DNA of 64,000 nt, from positions 1 to 64,000 of the forward strand of contig NZ_BMES01000002.1 in assembly GCF_014636935.1 (NCBI RefSeq). The letters are read 5' to 3'. The notes under the pieces were generated by a model. That model was not told the DNA's origin. It did no database searches and saw only the letters and a program-made list of their open reading frames with translations. The DNA is from Alsobacter metallidurans. GTDB taxonomy: Bacteria > Pseudomonadota > Alphaproteobacteria > Rhizobiales > Beijerinckiaceae. Shown in pieces: positions 34,460 to 43,631 of the stretch (positions are counted from its first letter, which is position 1; every line of letters starts with the position of its first letter). Both the position numbers and the translations under genes were made by a program.

Positions 34460-35380
34460 TCAGCCCCTTGGCTGTTGCCGCGTCGTGTGTTCCCAGAACG
34501 ACGGGTTGCCAAACGCGGCGCGCAAATGTGTGACGAGCGCCTTGATCTTGCTGGAGGTGGCCCTGTCAAGCGGGTGCGCGACAAACAGCTCGGCGCCCTG
34601 CGGGGCAGCGCCGGCGTCGATCACGACCAGTCGTCCGGCCGTCAGGTCCTCGTGCACCATGAAGCTGGGGAGGAGAGCGATACCGAGCCCTGCGAGGGCG
34701 GCGCTGCGCATCATCAGGCCGTTGTTGAGGCGCAGCGCCGTGCGAGGCCTGATTACGGTGGCGCCGTCCGGTCCCTCAAAGCGCCAGTCGGCCCCGCGGC
34801 GGCTGTAGAGGATCGCCCGGTGGACGGAGAGGTCCTCCAGGCAGGCCACCGGCCCCGCCTCTGCGAGATAGTCGGGCGAGGCCACGAGATGGCGCATGCT
34901 TGACGCCAACCGGTGCGCGATGAGGCGCCTGTCGAGCACAGGCCCGTGCCGGACCACCGCGTCGAAGCCGTCGGCCGCGGGGTCGACGAAGTGGTCGTCG
35001 AGTTCGAGCGAGAGTTCGATGCGGGGATGCTGGCGCATGAACGCGAACAGCGGCTCGGCAAGGCGCAGGGCACCGAAACTTACCGGGGCAGACAGGCGCA
35101 GCGGGCCAATGAGTTCGCTGCCCTGCTGAGCCAGCTCGGCGACCGCGTCCTCCGCATCTGAGAGCAGCCGCCGCGCTCTGGCCAGGAAGATGCGGCCGTT
35201 CTCGGTCAGGGTCGATCGACGGGTGGTGCGCTGGACGAGCTGCGCGCCGAGCGTCTGCTCCAGTTCTGCGAGACGTTCGCTCACGACCGACTTGGCGAGC
35301 CCGAGGCGCTGGGCGGCGGCCGTGATCGAGCCGGCTTCCGCGACGCAAACAAAGGCGGACACACAATCAAGCTTCAGCAC
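34460..35380 (-). CDS. LysR-family transcriptional regulator
   Basis: 306 residues. The N-terminal helix-turn-helix is classic: FVCVAEAGSITAAAQRLGLA, then KSVVSERLAELEQTLGAQLV. The effector-binding domain follows (residues 90-295). It is divergent from the hydrolase gene at 35,486 with 105 bases between the starts. A perfect palindrome lies immediately before its own start, as in autoregulated LysR systems. The likely target is the adjacent hydrolase gene. Confidence 0.92.
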   Translation of the reverse strand: MLKLDCVSAFVCVAEAGSITAAAQRLGLAKSVVSERLAELEQTLGAQLVQRTTRRSTLTENGRIFLARARRLLSDAEDAVAELAQQGSELIGPLRLSAPVSFGALRLAEPLFAFMRQHPRIELSLELDDHFVDPAADGFDAVVRHGPVLDRRLIAHRLASSMRHLVASPDYLAEAGPVACLEDLSVHRAILYSRRGADWRFEGPDGATVIRPRTALRLNNGLMMRSAALAGLGIALLPSFMVHEDLTAGRLVVIDAGAAPQGAELFVAHPLDRATSSKIKALVTHLRAAFGNPSFWEHTTRQQPRG

Positions 35381-35381
35381 T

Positions 35382-35398
35382 GTTCGGCCTTTCCGAAC
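35382..35398. promoter_or_regulatory. Palindromic operator for the LysR pair
   Basis: GTTCGGCCTTTCCGAAC has perfect 6-bp arms around 5 bases. It lies 2 bases upstream of the LysR start codon and 88 before the hydrolase start. Position and T-N-A symmetry fit a LysR binding site. Confidence 0.55.
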
Positions 35399-35485
35399 GC
35401 CAGGATCGCCGCACGACGGCTACCGCAGACGATGGCGGAGGCGCAGCTTGGTGTCGAGCGTCACCCCCAGCTCCCGGAGCCCCTC

Positions 35486-36415
35486 ATGCACGCCCTGATC
35501 ATGCTGACACTGGCCGCCCTTGCGGGCAGCACTCTCCTGGTCTCGCCGGCCGCGGCGCAGCCCGCGCCATTCCCATCGGATTTCACGACGGGCGACATCC
35601 CGACCAACGGCACGACCTTACACGTCAGGACAGGAGGGCAGGGACCTGCCGTCGTGCTCCTGCACGGCTATGGCGAGACCGGCGACATGTGGGGCGAGCT
35701 TGCGGCCGATCTTGCGCGCGACCATCGCGTGATTGTGCCGGACCTGCGCGGCATGGGCCGCTCAGCCAAGCCAATGGCCGGCTATGACAAGAAGACCCAG
35801 GGCGAGGACCTGGCCGGCGTGCTGCGCGAGCTTGGCGTGGATCGCATCGACCTCGTCACGCACGATATTGGCAACATGGTCGGATACGCCTACGCGGCGC
35901 AGCATCGCGATCGAGTGAGCCGATTCGTGCTGATCGACGCGCCGTTGCCCGGGGTGGGACCCTGGGAGGAGATCCTCAAAAACCCGCTGCTCTGGCATTT
36001 CCGCTTCGGGGGTCCCGACATGGAGCGCCTCGTAGCCGGGCGTGAGCGGATCTATCTCGACCGGTTCTGGAACGAGTTTTCCGCCCATCCAGATCGCTTC
36101 AGCGAGGGATCGCGGGCCCACTACGCCGCCCTTTATGCCGCCCCCGGCGCGATGCATGCGGGGTTCGCTCAGTTCGCCGCGTTTGATCAGGATGCAGTCG
36201 ACAACAAGGCCTTCGTTGCTCAAGGCAAGCTTGACATGCCGGTCCTCGCGGTCGGCGGCGAGAAGTCGTTTGGTCTCGCGATGGCGCAGGTTATGGCTTT
36301 CGCGGCCAGCCGGGTGACGGGCGATGTTGTTCCCGATGCAGGCCACTGGATTATGGAAGAAAACCCCAAGGCGACAGTAGCGCTTGTCAGCGCCTTCCTG
36401 CGCAAAAACCCCTGA
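35486..36415 (+). CDS. Exported alpha/beta hydrolase, epoxide-hydrolase-like
   Basis: 309 residues from the ATG at 35,486. A signal peptide (LIMLTLAALAGSTLLVSPAAA) precedes a complete alpha/beta-hydrolase fold. Features: LLHGYGETGDMW (oxyanion HG), nucleophile in VTHDIGNMVGYAYA (Asp rather than Ser) and C-terminal DAGHWIMEENP with the catalytic His. The Asp nucleophile and RFVLIDAPLPG place it near epoxide hydrolases and haloalkane dehalogenases. It is probably controlled by the divergent LysR gene. Confidence 0.88.
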   Translation: MHALIMLTLAALAGSTLLVSPAAAQPAPFPSDFTTGDIPTNGTTLHVRTGGQGPAVVLLHGYGETGDMWGELAADLARDHRVIVPDLRGMGRSAKPMAGYDKKTQGEDLAGVLRELGVDRIDLVTHDIGNMVGYAYAAQHRDRVSRFVLIDAPLPGVGPWEEILKNPLLWHFRFGGPDMERLVAGRERIYLDRFWNEFSAHPDRFSEGSRAHYAALYAAPGAMHAGFAQFAAFDQDAVDNKAFVAQGKLDMPVLAVGGEKSFGLAMAQVMAFAASRVTGDVVPDAGHWIMEENPKATVALVSAFLRKNP

Positions 36416-36527
36416 CGCGGGCTGCCGCGAAGGCCGCGCAGCGCTTCCTGAGCGGCCCGGCCGGCTCACGATCGCCTTCGATCGATTACGAGAAAAGGTG
36501 TGTGGGCCGACGAAGTACACGAAGGCG

Positions 36528-36780
36528 AGCGCGGGGCGTACCATCAAGCTTAGAGGGTGCGATCTCGTTCGGCTCCGCGCCGCTGACGTGGCGACCGGTG
36601 GAGCAGTTAGACCTCGGTCGACCGTCATCCAGCAGAAGACGGGCCGTCCCGTGCCGTTCGAATAAACTGGATCAACCAGGGCCGCGCTCGCAGCATGTCT
36701 TGTGGCTCGGCGTCCCGGGTCCGGAGATTGGCTTTGGCCCAGCCGAAGCCGAGTCACGGGAGCTAATCTGTTTGGATCTG
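36528..36780 (+). pseudogene. Tyrosine integrase fragment with in-frame stop
   Basis: The frame reads IKLRGCDLVRLRAADVATGG, then TVIQQKTGRPVPFE, a TAA stop, and TRAALAACLVARRPGSGDWL followed by WPSRSRV in the same frame. The LRGCDLVxLRVxDV and QQKTGRPVxFE motifs identify the middle of a short alphaproteobacterial tyrosine recombinase. The N-terminus and the final HxxR/Y motifs are missing. It is a remnant of an older element next to the present integrase. Confidence 0.75.
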
Positions 36781-38022
36781 CAGCGCCGAGCCTATCTGTC
36801 GGCCGGCACGATTTAGAACATCACGAACGGGGGAGTCCGCAAGATGTGCATAGCGCAAAGTTGTTTGTGACTGGCTATGCCCTAGCAGCTTTCCGATAAT
36901 CGGAAGACTTGCACCATTTCCTGCAGCGAGAGCAGCAAACGAATGGCGAAGGTCGTGTATTCGGATGCCAGTTAAGCCGGCGTACCGCACCACAGTCCGC
37001 CACGGCCGGTTCAAGTCGGCTCGAGGCCGCCCGGCAATCGCACCGGGGATGACGTATGAGCCGTGACGCGGCAGCTTCTCCAGTATCCTCACGGCGGGAG
37101 CAGGCAGCAGAACGTGCTTGCGACCTGTTTTCCCGAAGACGGTAAAAAGACCACGCTGCAGGTCGATATTGCTCCATTCAGCATGCAGGATTTCACGAAG
37201 GCGAGCGCCTGACAGAAGTAGCAAGCGTAGAGCCGCCGCAGCAAAGGGATCGATCCGCACAGTTGGGGCGGATTTTGGGACATGTTTGCTGGTGGGCTTG
37301 GTCGCATCGATGCGCATCGGCACGCCCGTGGTCTCTGCGACACTTATAGCTTGTCCCAAGCGAACAATTTCATCGAGGCCAAGATAGCGCTCACGCTTGG
37401 TCTCTTTGAATGCGCGGACCCCGCTACATGGGTTTGTTCCGGTTAGCCTGAATTGGGCAGCCGCTGCACGCCAAAGCGTTCCAATCAACTCGACAACCCT
37501 GTTAGCAGTCGACGGCCGGGTTCTGCCGATTAGTTGGTGCAAATGTCCAACATCCCGCTCTGTCAGGTTATCGATCCTGACACTTCCCAAGCTGGGCGCG
37601 ATATGCACTCGCAAGTATGAGCGGTAGTTGGCCACTGTGCGAGGCCGAAGCTTAGCTTTTTCCGGGTGAGCTTTTGCCATTGCGGCCGCGTCGTTGAGAA
37701 ACACGTCTGCGAAGGCGGACAACGTGGGCATAGTCCGAGCGATCGCTCGGTCACGAGCGGGATCCTCTCCCATTCGCACACGAGATTGGAGTTCCTGTGC
37801 TGCCTGCCGGGCAACGGTTGGCGTGAACATTCCATGCCGCCCTATCGACATCCGTCGCCAGGGTGCGTTCCGCGATCGGCCGGCCCGGTACTCGAAGAGG
37901 TAGGTCAAAGATCCGTCGCGGTTTAGCCGGACGACGAAGCCTTTCAAGGTGTCGTCTCTCAAGCTTCCGGGCTGAGCCGATGCAATCAGGATGTCGACAG
38001 TTCGCTTCGATATGGTCGGCAT
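36763..38022 (-). CDS. Island integrase, P4-type tyrosine recombinase
   Basis: 419 residues. The N-terminus matches the DUF4102 arm-binding domain (DDTLKGFVVRLNRDGS), followed by a core-binding region (residues 95-185). The catalytic residues are all present: LSGARLREI (Arg), FGKTGRKHV (Lys), IHDLRHSFAAL, LGHSQSQTT and RYAHL (Tyr). It starts 159 bases from the 45-bp repeat at 38,181 and reads into the island. This is the enzyme expected to insert the island into tRNA-fMet. Confidence 0.93.
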   Translation of the reverse strand: MPTISKRTVDILIASAQPGSLRDDTLKGFVVRLNRDGSLTYLFEYRAGRSRNAPWRRMSIGRHGMFTPTVARQAAQELQSRVRMGEDPARDRAIARTMPTLSAFADVFLNDAAAMAKAHPEKAKLRPRTVANYRSYLRVHIAPSLGSVRIDNLTERDVGHLHQLIGRTRPSTANRVVELIGTLWRAAAAQFRLTGTNPCSGVRAFKETKRERYLGLDEIVRLGQAISVAETTGVPMRIDATKPTSKHVPKSAPTVRIDPFAAAALRLLLLSGARLREILHAEWSNIDLQRGLFTVFGKTGRKHVLLPAPAVRILEKLPRHGSYVIPGAIAGRPRADLNRPWRTVVRYAGLTGIRIHDLRHSFAALAAGNGASLPIIGKLLGHSQSQTTLRYAHLADSPVRDVLNRAGRQIGSALQIQTD

Positions 38023-38180
38023 GTCTCGTTCCGCAACAGCGACAGCAGCACGGTGTCAGCACCGCACTTTCGCGGTCAGTCTAAGCGGAGGAACGGCGGA
38101 GGCAAGAAAATCTAAGAGTGACAAAGAATTATGAACATCTGGCTATCTCGGGGAATGGCCCGGAATGTCGGACATTCATA

Positions 38181-38225
38181 CTCATAACCTGAAGGTCACA
38201 GGTTCAAATCCTGTCCCCGCAACCA
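38181..38225 (+). repeat. attR: 45-bp tRNA-fMet 3'-half copy
   Basis: Exact duplicate of 176-220, from the anticodon loop to CCA. The preceding DNA (up to 38,180) is not tRNA-like, so there is no second functional tRNA. On the opposite strand it encodes the last 14 codons of the serine recombinase (GTGFEPVTFRL plus stop). Confidence 0.93.
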
Positions 38226-39867
38226 CCTTTACCGAACGCCGCAACGGCTCATCCAACGCCGCCCTTCCCGGGGCGGCGTTTGTGTTTGTAGCTACCGCCA
38301 CCATGCTGGCGATCTCGCCAATGAGCTCGATCTCAACTCCGCCGCCCTCGCGCGGGTGGATGACGACGTTCTCGATCAGGCTTCGCAGGATATCGAACGC
38401 TTCGGCTCGCGTCTCCTCGCGATGCAGCGCCTCGTGCAAGGACGCCACCTTCAGCCGGTAGACCTCGGCGAGGTTGGGGTGGAGCCGCACAGGATTGGGG
38501 GCAGGCGCAGCGAGCTGCCGGGCGATGTCAGCCTTCTCGGCTTCCAGCGCGTCGAGCCGGGCTTGCAGGCCGGGGGCGCGGAAGCCCTCCGCCAAGGCCG
38601 TGATTAGTCCGTCGAGCAGCCTGTCTACCTCAAGCTGGCGCCTCTCCAGGCGCGTCCGCTGGGCGGAGTCGTGGGCGCGTCCACGGTTGAGCTCTTCGGT
38701 CACAGCAGCGATGAACTCGGCCACAAGCTCCGGCCGCATCAGGTTGTGCTGCAGCGCCTCGATCACAATTCCCTCGAGGGAGGTGCGCCGTACACTCTCC
38801 TTGTTGGTGCAGAGGCCGTGGCGGGTCGCCCGGGCGCAGCGCAGGTAGTCTCGCCCGACAGCCGCCAGCGCATGGCCGCAGCAGCCGCAGGTGACGAGCC
38901 CCGTTAGGATGTGCCTCGGGCGGCGCTTCTCCCAGAACCGGCTTTCCCGAACGGCTTGGCTCGCGTCCGAGGCCGTGATGTCGGTGAGGCGCTGGGCGAT
39001 GGCCTGCCAGAGTTCATCGGGCACGATGCGGAGCTCGGGTACGGGCTCGACAATCCACTGGCTGGGCGGGTTTGGCCGAGAGATCCGCTTACCCGTCGCG
39101 GGGTCCTTCACGAACTTCTGGCGGTTCCAGACCAGCCTCCCGGCATAGAGTTCGTTGCGCAGAATGCCGGTTCCCCGTGCAGCGTGCCCTCGGATTGTCG
39201 TGTCGAGCCAAGGGCCGCCATTTGGACCTGCTACGCCTGCTTCATTCAGGCTCCGCGCGATCGCTCTGGGCGAGGCGCCATGGGCAAACTTCTCGAAGAT
39301 GCGGACGACCACGTCCGCTTCGGCTGCGTCGATGACTCGGCCCCCGCGAATAGGCTCGCCCCGGGCGTCGCTCTCCTTCACGACCTGGTAGCCGAAGCAT
39401 CTGCCACCGGCCGAACGCTTCTGCTCGACGCGCCCCCGCAGCCCGCGATGGGTCTTGGCTGCAAGATCCTTCAGGAAGAGCGCGTTCATCGTGCCCTTGA
39501 GGCCGACATGCAACTCGCTGATCTCGCCCTCCGCGACCGTGAACAACTTCACGCTCGCAAACGTCAGGGCCTTGAACAGCGCGGCCACGTCTTCCTGGTC
39601 GCGTGACAGGCGATCCAGAGCCTCGGCGACCACGATGTCAACGATGCCGCTGCGAACATCTGCGAGGAGCCGCTGATACTCAGGCCGGAAACGGCTCGAG
39701 CCGCTCTGCGCTCGATCCGAATACGCGGATGAAACCGTCCAGCCGCGGTCGTCGATGAAGGCTCGGCACAAGCTGATCTGGTCGGCGATCGACCTTTCGC
39801 TTTGATTGTCTGACGAATAGCGGGCGTATATCGCTGCGCGCATTTGGAAGTCCCAGTGACGACTCAT
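38182..39867 (-). CDS. Large serine recombinase
   Basis: 561 residues (or 553 from the internal Met at 39,843). The resolvase domain has the catalytic serine in YARYSSDNQ and EALDRLSRDQEDVA. A recombinase domain (about 160-280), a zinc ribbon (CGCCGH...CARATRHGLC) and a coiled coil (about 405-450) follow. The last residues, GTGFEPVTFRL, are encoded antisense to the tRNA-fMet fragment, so the gene was completed by, or evolved across, the integration site. It is probably an integrase of a second element beside the island. Confidence 0.93.
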   Translation of the reverse strand: MSRHWDFQMRAAIYARYSSDNQSERSIADQISLCRAFIDDRGWTVSSAYSDRAQSGSSRFRPEYQRLLADVRSGIVDIVVAEALDRLSRDQEDVAALFKALTFASVKLFTVAEGEISELHVGLKGTMNALFLKDLAAKTHRGLRGRVEQKRSAGGRCFGYQVVKESDARGEPIRGGRVIDAAEADVVVRIFEKFAHGASPRAIARSLNEAGVAGPNGGPWLDTTIRGHAARGTGILRNELYAGRLVWNRQKFVKDPATGKRISRPNPPSQWIVEPVPELRIVPDELWQAIAQRLTDITASDASQAVRESRFWEKRRPRHILTGLVTCGCCGHALAAVGRDYLRCARATRHGLCTNKESVRRTSLEGIVIEALQHNLMRPELVAEFIAAVTEELNRGRAHDSAQRTRLERRQLEVDRLLDGLITALAEGFRAPGLQARLDALEAEKADIARQLAAPAPNPVRLHPNLAEVYRLKVASLHEALHREETRAEAFDILRSLIENVVIHPREGGGVEIELIGEIASMVAVATNTNAAPGRAALDEPLRRSVKVVAGTGFEPVTFRL

Positions 39868-39984
39868 CGTGCGCTACTGCCGATGGGAGATGACGCTCCA
39901 GTCCGGATTGCCAGATCCCAAACCTGATTGAGCCTTTAACAGACCGCCCGGTTCTGGCAGCAGCAGGTTCAGGCATTTTGGCTC

Positions 39985-40245
39985 TCACCAACCAAGGCGG
40001 GATATGGCCAGACCGAAAATTCCGAGCAAGGCAGCAACAATAATTCCAGCTACAACCTGAATTTTGATTTCGCGCCACCACGCGCGCTTTGTCGGCGGCG
40101 CCGGCGTGCCGGAACCAGCGTTCAGGTTTCCGTGCCCTTCGACGCTCCCGACGTCTTCTAGATTGGCCAAGCTGCCTCCCGCCAGATTGGTGTTGTTTGA
40201 GAGGTTGACGTTGCCAGAACGCCGGATCCGGTACATGTCGCTCAT
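39985..40245 (-). CDS. Small C-terminally anchored membrane protein
   Basis: 86 residues. The first 45 are rich in Asn/Gly/Ser in an alternating pattern (SGNVNLSNNTNLAGGSLANL, EDVGSVEGHGNLNAG), which suggests a small beta-solenoid or adhesive strand. A Pro-rich linker and a single membrane helix (VVAGIIVAALLGIFGLAI) end the protein. Its start overlaps the stop of the gene at 40,242, so they form a two-gene cassette. Function unknown. Confidence 0.7.
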   Translation of the reverse strand: MSDMYRIRRSGNVNLSNNTNLAGGSLANLEDVGSVEGHGNLNAGSGTPAPPTKRAWWREIKIQVVAGIIVAALLGIFGLAISRLGW

Positions 40246-40571
40246 GGCTTACCCTTTGTTGTCGAGGTCGAGCGAAGGTACCTTGCTATCTCAGAAGGCC
40301 TAATTCGCAGCTCGTCATGCGCCGTGAAGTTTCCGACATGATCAGCCACGACAACAGGCTCCTCGCTTTCGTAAGTGTTTCTTCGAAGAAGAACATTTCG
40401 GCTGTCTAAGAAATGGTTGGCAGAGCCAGGGCCAAACGTGCAGTCTTCGACTACAACCAGTCCTGCGCCGTGAGCTCGCGGCCCATCCGCGCTCATCTGG
40501 ATTGATCCAAAGGGGAGGGCGGCAGCCTCGTTTCTCAATAGCTCGTTCACTTGCGAAGGTTTTTCTTTCAT
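40242..40571 (-). CDS. Hypothetical protein, 109 aa, cassette partner
   Basis: Soluble protein starting MKEKPSQVNELLRNEAAALP. The middle part, GAGLVVVEDCTFGPGSANHF then LDSRNVLLRRNTYESEE, looks like right-handed beta-helix rungs. It has no signal peptide. The stop overlaps the start of the tail-anchored membrane protein (ATGA). The pair sits between a serine recombinase and a tyrosine-recombinase pair, so it is mobile cargo. Not recognised. Confidence 0.65.
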   Translation of the reverse strand: MKEKPSQVNELLRNEAAALPFGSIQMSADGPRAHGAGLVVVEDCTFGPGSANHFLDSRNVLLRRNTYESEEPVVVADHVGNFTAHDELRIRPSEIARYLRSTSTTKGKP

Positions 40572-40675
40572 CAGCAGGCCTCGCTTTTGCCCATCCGATT
40601 CGCCGAGCCCTCATCACGACGGAGCGGAACACCCGTCCGCCATTCATCGGGCGTCGCTGATTGTCACGGCGTCGT

Positions 40676-41725
40676 TCACACCGAGAACAGCGACTCAAGC
40701 ACGTTCTGATATTTACGTGCGCTTTGGATAGCACGGGCCTGATTGTAGTGCTTCTCGGCAACGGCATCGTTGTTGCCCAACACGGTCGCAACATCCCGCA
40801 CATTTCCGGGACTGTCGACGGCGATCGCCGTCGCGCCTGCGTCGCGGAACCAGTGGGGCGGGATCTCGGCCCCGAACGCATCCTTGGTCCGCTTTCGGAT
40901 GCGATAGTGCAGGGGAACTTCATTCATTGGCTCGCCCTGCCGCGAGATCCAGATGCGGTTAGTTGGCATCGGAACTTTGCGGCTATCCACGCTAAGAAGG
41001 ACCGGCCGATGGCGCGACAGGTACAAGGTAACGGCCTCGGCCAGATCGTCAGGTAAGGCGAAGTGCCGATCCCGCTTGGACTTCATCTCGGCCCCCGGGA
41101 ACTGAAGGCCCATCACAGATCCGTCATGCGTGAAATGGCCGAGGGTAAGCCCGGCGAGATTGCGCAACCGGAGCAGACGTCGAACGAGCAATACGACGCA
41201 CAGCCCATCCCTGAAGCTGGTCGCCCGTTGAAGCGGGGTGGAACTGTCGTTTTCAGCCGCTCGGATCAGCGACCAGCCAAGTTCCTCGAGCTCGCGTGCG
41301 CTGCGCAGCCGGGCCAGCTTGTTGCGGACCGGCTTCGGCCTGCGGCGCACACGCGCGCGAATGTCTCTAAGCCAATTCCAATTCTGATCTGGGTCCAGCA
41401 CCCGGCACGCGTCGTAAAGCTCCTGCACCCGGCACAAAACAGTGTAGTCGGCCTTCTTTTTCGTCCGCAGATCGGTGATGTAGGCGACGACCAGCTTTGG
41501 ATGAACCAATCGGCCGGGGGCCCTATCCACCTCCGCGCCCGTGCTCGAGAGCCATCGCAAAAAGTAGCCCCAGCCCTTGATCGTCTTGCGCCGGGTGGAT
41601 GGCCGCCAGAGTGCGCCTTCGCCGCCCGCCGATCCGAGGTCGTCCTCGCCGCAGGCTCTCTGCCAGGCTGCCTGATGCTGTCCCGGCCATTCGCGGAGCT
41701 TGAGCCCTAAAATGCGCTTGCTCAT
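40676..41725 (-). CDS. Tyrosine recombinase, second of module 2
   Basis: 349 residues, homologous to the protein at 8,074-9,135. The arginine region LLVRRLLRLRNLAGL, IPPHWFRDAGATAIA (HxxR), VLGNNDA and the tyrosine in KHYNQARAI are visible. In the third motif the usual His is Asn (GNND). Its start overlaps the stop of the broken recombinase upstream (ATGA). It may be inactive alone because its partner is frameshifted. Confidence 0.85.
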   Translation of the reverse strand: MSKRILGLKLREWPGQHQAAWQRACGEDDLGSAGGEGALWRPSTRRKTIKGWGYFLRWLSSTGAEVDRAPGRLVHPKLVVAYITDLRTKKKADYTVLCRVQELYDACRVLDPDQNWNWLRDIRARVRRRPKPVRNKLARLRSARELEELGWSLIRAAENDSSTPLQRATSFRDGLCVVLLVRRLLRLRNLAGLTLGHFTHDGSVMGLQFPGAEMKSKRDRHFALPDDLAEAVTLYLSRHRPVLLSVDSRKVPMPTNRIWISRQGEPMNEVPLHYRIRKRTKDAFGAEIPPHWFRDAGATAIAVDSPGNVRDVATVLGNNDAVAEKHYNQARAIQSARKYQNVLESLFSV

Positions 41726-43631
41726 GGCGCGTCCTCCTGCCGGTAGGAGTCGAGCAACGCGTCGTAGCGCCGGAATGCGTCCTCCTGCTCAATGGCGCAG
41801 TAGAAGCTCACCGTCGTGCGGATAGATTTGTGCCCCAGCAGCACGCGCACAGTCTCGAACTCCCCCGGATGCTGGCGGAGGAAAATATATGCGGCAAGGT
41901 GCCGGAATAGATGAGCGTTCATCTCAAGCCCGATCGTTTCTGCCAGGGCAGTTTGGACTGCCAATCCAATATAGGCCGGCGATTTTGACCCAGCCCGTCG
42001 CGGCCTGCTCCTGGAAAGAGGCAGGGCGTTTCGACTTCGGTCAGCAGCGGACGGTATCGGGCCATATACAGGTCAAGCAGTTCGATCAGCCAGCCTGGGA
42101 GGGGAAACTCAAGATCCTTGTCGTTCTTCACCTCGTGGGCCGGGAGCACGATGTGCACAGCCCCCTGTCGTCCGGACCGCGACCAGCTGAGGTGCCGGTC
42201 GAGCCGCAGGCTAGCGAGGTTTTTTTCTCGCATCGGCGCGACGAGCAGGATGCCGATCGCCAGCGCCCGTTCCATCCGGGTTGCGTCGACTGCATTCGGT
42301 GGCCGCAGCCTTGCTTCCGCCATCAGGTCTCGCGGCACCGCGACTAAGCGCGCCATGTTGGCAGTATCCTTGAACTGCCGCAGGCGGCGCTTGTTCGTCT
42401 CGGTCATGCCGCTGCCGCGCGGGCGTACCTTGCCGGCCATGCGCCGCAACTGCTCCAGCTCGGCCTCAGGCCGATTGCGCCGCCGTGCGACAAGCCGCAG
42501 CGCTGCAGCGATGTTGGCCATCTGCCCGCTCTTTTTCACGCCGTGCCGCTCGCGCAGCCGCCTGAGAATGGCCCGCGCGGCGGTCGGCTGAGCGAGGTCT
42601 TCCAGACCTCGGATGCTGTGCACCGGCGTCCCTGCTTCCACCAACGCGGTCGCGGCCTGCAGCAGCTGCGCTCGCCGGTTGCGGACCGAGAACCGGCTCA
42701 TCTCTTCGGTGTCAGACTCGTCGAGCAAGTCTGGTTCGGCGAGCGTGTCGAGAAGACCCTCCAGCTCCTGCCGGAACGAGGCCGGCATTTCATCCAGGGT
42801 CAGGGCGCGGTACCGGAGGGTTTTGGGGACCGGGAGTTCCGCTTCGGGCCAACCGGCGATCGCGCCCCGGCTCTTGTTCCAGGCCTTGGCGACCTCGCGA
42901 TGCGCCTGCTTGGGGCGGTCAACTTTGCTCGCAATCAGATGTGACCCGAAGCTGTGGAAGAGCTCCGGGTCGACGCTCTCCGGATCGCGATTTTGCCGAT
43001 CACAGAACGCAGCGAACTGCCTCAGGAAACAGCGGTCATACCGGTTTCGCACATTGGCGAGGAGATCCTCCCACGTATCGCTCAGAGGCGCCTTGCTGCG
43101 CTTGCGCGGGCGCGCTTGCAATCCGGCGAGCTGCAGGGCGCTGTCGAGCAGCTTGCAAAGATGCCTCCACTCGCGCGCCGTCAGGGCGACGTGGCGGTGG
43201 TCGATGCTCGCCATGCGGTTGCGCAGCGCCAGCGGGTCTGCGGCGATAGTCTCGGCCGGTTGGCCGAGCATGCTGGCGAGCTGGTCAACAGCCCGGCAGC
43301 AGTCCTGGGCGCGCTGGTTCGACACCCGCTTGGAGGCGAGCACCGCGCCTCGCACATCGGCCAGGGTGAGCGGGCGGAATCGGCTTGGAGAGGGAGGCTG
43401 CTGCATGGGGGCGTTGTCCTGCGTTTCGCGGCGGTTGTCGGTCGCCATCTTGCAGGTCGAGTTCACGACGGATTGACTGTCTGAGTGCTGCCCATTGTCG
43501 TGGGCCCCGGGTGGGCAGGCCACCTCTTGTTCAAAAAGGTCCCGCTGAGCTGGGCGGAGCTCCGCTGACTCACGTGCCCTCTTCGGGCCGGCGTCTTGAC
43601 GCGTCTTTTTTGCGTTCTTCGTGTTCGTCAC
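41722..43631 (-). pseudogene. Frameshifted large tyrosine recombinase, module 2
   Basis: From a GTG at 43,631 (AGGAG upstream) one frame runs to 41,919, giving the N-terminal half and the arginine region LLVAPMREKNLASLR. The catalytic remainder, AYIGLAVQTALAETIGLEM, then HLFRHLAAYIFLRQHPG and FYCAIEQEDA, lies in another frame ending at 41,722. A single missing base near 42,000 restores LFPGAG...AYIGLAVQ. The intact relative is at 6,188-8,059. This is either a real pseudogene or a sequencing error. Confidence 0.82.

Noticed and set aside
34475-34903. 142-codon plus-strand frame
   Set aside because: Antisense to the LysR gene, whose helix-turn-helix and effector domain are clear.
38182-38225. 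Second functional tRNA-fMet at the right repeat
   Set aside because: Only the 3' half is present; the bases before 38,181 cannot form the D arm or the acceptor 5' strand.
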